From Lutjanus erythropterus (Eukaryota; Chordata; Actinopteri; Lutjaniformes; Lutjanidae): a stretch of 64,000 bases of DNA. Both the position numbers and the translations under genes were made by a program. The DNA lies in contig CM034595.1 of assembly GCA_020091685.1 (NCBI GenBank), positions 14,684,525 to 14,748,524 on the forward strand, read 5' to 3'. The first letter of the stretch is position 1. Each line of letters opens with the position of its first letter. Shown piece by piece: positions 59,767 through 64,000 of the stretch. Under the pieces are notes generated by a model that was not told the DNA's origin, did not search any database, and saw only the letters and a program-made list of their open reading frames with translations.

Positions 59767-59813
<47 letters not shown>
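59767..59813 (+). repeat. (GT)23 microsatellite
   Basis: Pure GT tract of 47 bp. Confidence 0.97.
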
Positions 59814-59816
<3 letters not shown>

Positions 59817-59911
59817 AAAGGGTTAGCAGTGGCAGAAAGGAAAAGAGAGAGAAAGTAAGGGATGTGGTAAAAAAAAGAGAAAAGGAGAAGTGGAGAGTGA
59901 AAGAAAGGAAG

Positions 59912-59916
<5 letters not shown>

Positions 59917-59959
<43 letters not shown>
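59917..59959 (+). repeat. (GA)21 microsatellite
   Basis: Pure GA tract inside a purine-rich stretch from 59830, followed by a second short GT tract at 59970-59985. Long open frames on both strands here are products of these repeats. The pyrimidine-rich run at 60160-60300 adds to the effect. Confidence 0.95.
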
Positions 59960-59962
<3 letters not shown>

Positions 59963-60605
59963 TATGAGGTGTGTGTGTGTGTGTCTGTCTGTGTCTGCAC
60001 AGAGTCAAGAATGGTTGTGGTCAGATACATTAGTATTATATGATATTTCCTATGGTCTCCTGGCATTTCTAAATGACGGCACATACTGAAGCCTACTGGG
60101 CTATTATTGAAATCTTGCATCACATCATTTCTGAAGAATTTGCAGTTTGTTTGTCTGGACAAATCTCTTTTTTTTTCTGTGATCCCCTCCTCCTTTCCTC
60201 TCCTGTCCTCTCCCCTTCTCTCCTCTGTCCTCCACACTTCCAGCCACCTTCCTTTTCTCCTCTCCTTCTCTGATTTATTCCCCTGTTTCTCTTCATCCGT
60301 CCGTCCGTCTGTCTGGTGTTCTCTGTTCCAGCTGCCGAGTCCCTCCAGGACCATCAATCCTTCTCCTCAACCCATACCTGGCCCTCATTCAGCACACACT
60401 CACACATGCAAGCACACACTAGATATCAACACACATGTACAAATGCAGAGCCATACGCACGTATGCAGACACATGTACGAACAAGCAGTAAAAAATACAC
60501 ACATGAGGAAGCCAGAGGGGCAACCTGATCCTTCAGTCAACCTTGGAGTGAATCACACAGATGGAACTTCCAGGTTTGGGTCAGAATCTGAAATCAAGAC
60601 TAACA

Positions 60606-60690
60606 AGGTGATCCGTGGCTCAGTGCGCTGAGGCCGTGTGCTGGCAACGACACGGGTTTGAGCTCGGCTCACGACCAGTTACTTCACTGT
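60606..60690 (+). repeat. tRNA-derived SINE head, copy 3 (fragment)
   Basis: TGGCTCAGTGCGCTGAGGCC resembles a pol III A box region and CACGGGTTTGAGCTCGGC a B box region, with tRNA-like spacing. The SINE body and tail are missing. A real tRNA is unlikely because the acceptor stem cannot be closed. Confidence 0.55.
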
Positions 60691-60804
60691 CCACACAGTC
60701 TAACTCTGTTAATGGAGATGATGTTTGAAAAAAGGAATGAAAAAAATCAGGAGCTGTTCAATCAGTTTCTACACATTTCACATTGAGAATTCGTTCATTT
60801 AAAG

Positions 60805-61278
60805 CAAACCTGGACAAAATGGGGGGCTGGATACAGCCCACTTAAAAGTTTCCTGTGGTCCGCACGGCCATCATGGAAATACCAAAAATTAAAAATCTAG
60901 CAAAGACAGTCTACAGCATTTTGCTTACTATTTAACCATTATTTTGAAAGTTGTAAGTGCTGTGTTTATTGGTAATGATAATGAACTGTATCTTTTATAT
61001 TAAACTAGCTTTATTCATTCAATGCTGTAGATCCATGTTGTTTATGTTGTTCTTCTTCTACTTTTGCTGCTACTATCCAACAAAATATTAGCCCACAATT
61101 CATCACATGGCAATTCAGAAAGGGTGACCAACAGTAGAGGTGCCGTGTATTGAACACTTCTGACTATACCATTATTAAAGATCTGGCCATTATTAAGACA
61201 TATCATTTGCGTCTGCCCACAGCAGCCTGACCAGTTTCTCATGTGGGCCCCATGGGGAAAAAAAATTGCCCACCCCTG
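60805..61278. mobile_element. hAT-type non-autonomous element with perfect 8-bp target duplication
   Basis: The right end GCCCACCCCTG and the degenerate left end CAAACCTGGACAAAA resemble the CAGGGGTGGGCAA termini of hAT elements. Flanking ATTTAAAG occurs exactly on both sides (60797-60804 and 61279-61286). The 474-bp body is AT-rich and non-coding; a related fragment is at 47160. Confidence 0.85.
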
Positions 61279-62400
61279 ATTTAAAGCTAAAATATGTATT
61301 ATTTCTGCAATAAAATCATCCAGAGTATAAACTTATGTTACAATTTTTTGAGTTGGATCCTTACATTATCATAAATGTTTCCAACAACAGCCAAACCAGA
61401 GAAATCTGTACATTTTTTCAATGTAACAATGAGTTTCCTATGAGCTGCTAGTTGCTATAAGTTATGGGGAAAACCAGGACATGTCAGGGAGTGAGGAAAA
61501 AAGTTGCAAGCATATCTAAACATAACATTAATAAAACTTTAAGGCATTACCTCATCAATGAGCATGAATTGTGCCTGAGTTATGCCAAGTAGATTTTCAT
61601 CAGCAATGGTGGTTGTTTTATAATGAAGACAACAACTTCCATTATCTCACACTGCTTCACAATGTCATCAAATTACGTTTTTATTATTGTTTTAATGACC
61701 CCTAACCGCAGAAATTGAAATGAACTTGCTTGGCAGTTTTAATAACCACAGGATGACAAAAATGAAAAAAAAATACAGTAATATGAATGTATTGTAAATA
61801 TGATTGAAAGGAAATGATTTCAGGGAAAGTGACTGAATTTCAAACAATGTATACCGATGTCATTAATTTTATCTTAACCTAAGTGTATACACTAGGGTCC
61901 TAAGAGAAGGGGCCTAGTAATTACTGTCCCCCTCAACCACAAAATGTCCCAGGGACCAAATCATACTTTGCAGTTCTTCATCAAATTCACATGTTCAGGT
62001 TTGTTACTGTTGGTGGTTTAGTGGTAGAAATCTACACTGGTGGTCAAGGTCTGATTCCTATCTGACACAACAACCTTGTCAACCTCCATCATACCAAAGC
62101 AGATTGATTTGGTGCATTTGATGGAGGAGGGGAGGCATGTGTCTAAATATGATGGAGAGGAGGCCCCATGACAAATGTGATACGCCACCATGTTTGTCCA
62201 TGAAAATCAGTTTCTTTGTTGAACATAGATCAGCCACAGGAGCAGCTGCTGTGAGGAAGCTTCCCTCTGTGTGTGAATTTAAAGCCCGTCACTGCTCCTG
62301 AGCAGCTCTGTAGGACACAGCTGCAAAGATACACAGACAGGGGGAGAGGCACATCACTTCTCCATCCTCAGCAGTTCTGGAGGAAGTACAAGATCCTTTA
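61279..62400. other. Intergenic DNA, no gene seen
   Basis: Unique AT-rich sequence with no supported feature. Confidence 0.45.
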
Positions 62401-62476
62401 CTTAAAGGTCCAGTATGTAAGATTTATGGGGATCTATTGGCAAAATATGTCAGAAATTGGATATATTATTCATAAC

Positions 62477-63715
62477 CAGTGTTGGAGAGCGTTACTTTCA
62501 AAAGTAACTTGTTACATTACAAGATTATTGCCATTAAGAAGTAACTTCTTATGTTACAGTGTTACCTACTGAGATATATGGTGCCTGACAAGGGCAAACG
62601 CGCAGAAGGCGCTGCATATACAGAGATGCAAATATAGAAATGCCCTTTGGCCATAATCTTTTACAGTATTATGAAAGAGCCAAAAAAAAGAAAAAAAAGA
62701 AAGAAAGACAGAAAGAAAGAACGAAAAAGAAAAAAAAGAGTACGTACCTTTTTACATGGCCTCTCCCAGCTCCAACTTTCCTCCAACCATAACTTTCTTC
62801 TTCTCACTCACTCCCTCATCTGCTCCATACCATACGTTGATACGTCCATTATCTGTCTCTGGGGTGGAAGCTCAGCACTGCCCCTAGAGGCCTGGAGCAC
62901 TTCCATTGTATGACTGAATATGCAGCGTTTTCCTTTTGCATTTGTTTTCTTATATGCAGCGCGTTTCTTTATATCCACGCTGTTTCTGTATATGTAACTT
63001 GTTTTTGTATATGCAGTGTGTTTGCCCTTGTCACCCATCATACAAGTAACTAACTTTTGCTTTACAAAATATGAAAACCACTTTGTGATTCCTTGCACAT
63101 TTTGGTTATATTGTCCAGACTATCTGACACCAAACTGAGCAAAGACATATTACACAGCTGCCTCTATAAAAACAATAAAAACACAGCCTGCATAACCTAC
63201 AATACATCATGTTTCAACATGCAGTTAATGAACCAGTTCCCTTCTCTAAACACATGGCTAAATACAAACTGTAAAAGTGCACAGGCTTTTCAAATCATGT
63301 ACGCTCACCCAACCAATGCTCTCTGTGGCTTACTCTTTTATGATGCAGGAGAAGTTTTTCAAAATGCCTGTTAGATAATCGCTTCCTCTGACGAGTCTTA
63401 CAAGCCTAAAAAGCCGAGTCTCCACAGTCTGGATGGTGTTGGAGTACTGACTTGAAGAAAGTTCTGATCATGGTGAAATTGTTCAGTAAATTCATTTTGA
63501 GACCTGACCTGACTCCGCTACTGCAGTGTCCTCAGAGGCCGCAGTGTCTGTCCTCTGACTCAAATGAAAAAAAAAAGTCATAGTAACAGACTGCTTATTT
63601 AAAAAAAATGCTGAGTAACTGAATTGCAAAACTAATGCGTTACGTTACTCATTATGACAAAAAAGTCACCTAAGTAGTCTACTGTGTTGCTTTGTAATGG
63701 GTTACCCCAACACTA
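62477..63715. mobile_element. Inserted element with CAGTGTTGG ends (TAACTTGTTAC type)
   Basis: The left end CAGTGTTGGAGAGCGTTAC and right end GGGTTACCCCAACACTA are inverted. Subterminal text is rich in AAGTAACTTGTTACATTAC on the left and AATGCGTTACGTTACTC on the right. The flanks TTCATAAC and CTCATAAG are compatible with a mutated 8-bp target duplication inside family A. Confidence 0.7.
62583..63037. mobile_element. Innermost insertion with GACAAGGGCAAAC ends
   Basis: GCCTGACAAGGGCAAACGCG (from about 62583) is matched by the inverted GTGTTTGCCCTTGTCACCC near 63018-63036. A purine-rich (GAAA)n-like tract lies at 62685-62740. Before the right end, four to five degenerate units of ATATGCAGCGCGTTTC lie at about 62920-63025. 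Confidence 0.55.
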
Positions 63716-63734
63716 CTCATAAGTCTGTTTTCTC

Positions 63735-63820
63735 AAACTGTGGTTCATGTACCACTGGTGGCACACAAGCTCCCTCAAGTGGTACACAGAGGAGTGCCTC
63801 GATTTTTTTTTTAAAATTTC
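63735..63820 (+). repeat. Small dispersed repeat inside the outer element
   Basis: CAAACTGTGGTTCATGTACC, ACTGGTGGCACACAAGCTCC and TCAAGTGGTACACAGAGGAG form a phrase I recognise from fish genomes. It interrupts the family A sequence. Confidence 0.45.
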
Positions 63821-64000
63821 TTAAATTATTTAATTCTAATTAATTACCTGAAAGTAAGAATCATTGTGCTTCACCTTTATACCCTCAGAAGGTGCAGATC
63901 CTCTTCCATAGAAACCACCATGTGACACCGCAATATTTCTACAGCAGCCAGAACAGACAAGCTAATGATTAGCAACAATGGAAAATGTATTTAAAATATT

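Larger units (their letters stand above)
62401..64000 (+). repeat. Family A repeat, outer layer of a nested insertion, runs off the window
   Basis: The head CTTAAAGGTCCAGTATGTAA is at 62401-62476. After the insert, the family A order resumes with CTCATAAGTCTGTTTTC (63717), AATTACCTGAAAGTAAGAAT and TCCTCTTCCATAGAAACC (from about 63845). The end of the element is beyond the window. Confidence 0.75.

Noticed and set aside
59620..60357. 245-codon open frame on the minus strand, the longest in the window
   Set aside because: Built from GA, GT and pyrimidine-rich simple repeats; the peptide is low complexity.
60606..60690. tRNA gene
   Set aside because: A and B boxes are present but the stems do not close; it fits a SINE head.

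Overview
The window is vertebrate DNA, almost certainly from a ray-finned (percomorph-type) teleost. The evidence is long CA/GT dinucleotide tracts, many short non-autonomous DNA-transposon copies and tRNA-derived SINEs of kinds familiar from spiny-rayed fish, introns with GT-AG borders, and one recognisable developmental gene. No bacterial, organellar or viral gene is seen, and no structural RNA gene is recognised.

The only protein-coding gene I can support is scleraxis (scx, most likely scxa), a bHLH transcription factor of tendon and ligament progenitors. It lies on the + strand. A TATA-containing promoter (about 17.88-17.95 kb) leads into an unusually long leader of about 600 nt with at least three tiny upstream ORFs. 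Coding exons are 18537-18934 (N-terminus, basic region, helix 1), 19360-19576 (helix 2 and the C-terminal scleraxis domain) and 33186-33224 (last 12 codons and stop). The joined protein is 217 residues. Intron 1 (425 bp) cuts the loop of the helix-loop-helix. Intron 2 is 13.6 kb and carries transposon copies, CA tracts and stretches that look like candidate regulatory DNA. The 3' UTR runs to about 33.92 kb.

Upstream (1-17.9 kb) there is no supported gene. The region holds SINE and MITE copies, a fold-back element (1.74-2.22 kb), two hAT-type elements with near-matching 8-bp target duplications (10.41-10.74 and 12.12-13.21 kb; the second keeps a possible first transposase exon), and one unique stretch with a perfect octamer motif near 11.8 kb.

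Downstream (33.9-64 kb) there is again no supported gene. Notable items are a 1.1-kb element built of roughly 120-bp repeats rich in GAAnnTTC cores (34.93-36.04 kb), a tandem array whose unit shares sequence with the scx 3' UTR (36.84-37.79 kb), a split 16-bp minisatellite (52.15-52.92 kb), an hAT-type element with a perfect 8-bp target duplication (60.81-61.28 kb), and a nested set of insertions at the right edge (62.4-64 kb).

The picture is of an isolated developmental regulator in a gene-poor, repeat-rich neighbourhood, the usual setting for distant enhancers. All regulatory calls are inference from motifs and appearance. Repeat families are named by their end sequences, recognised from general familiarity and from copies within this window, not by a database search.
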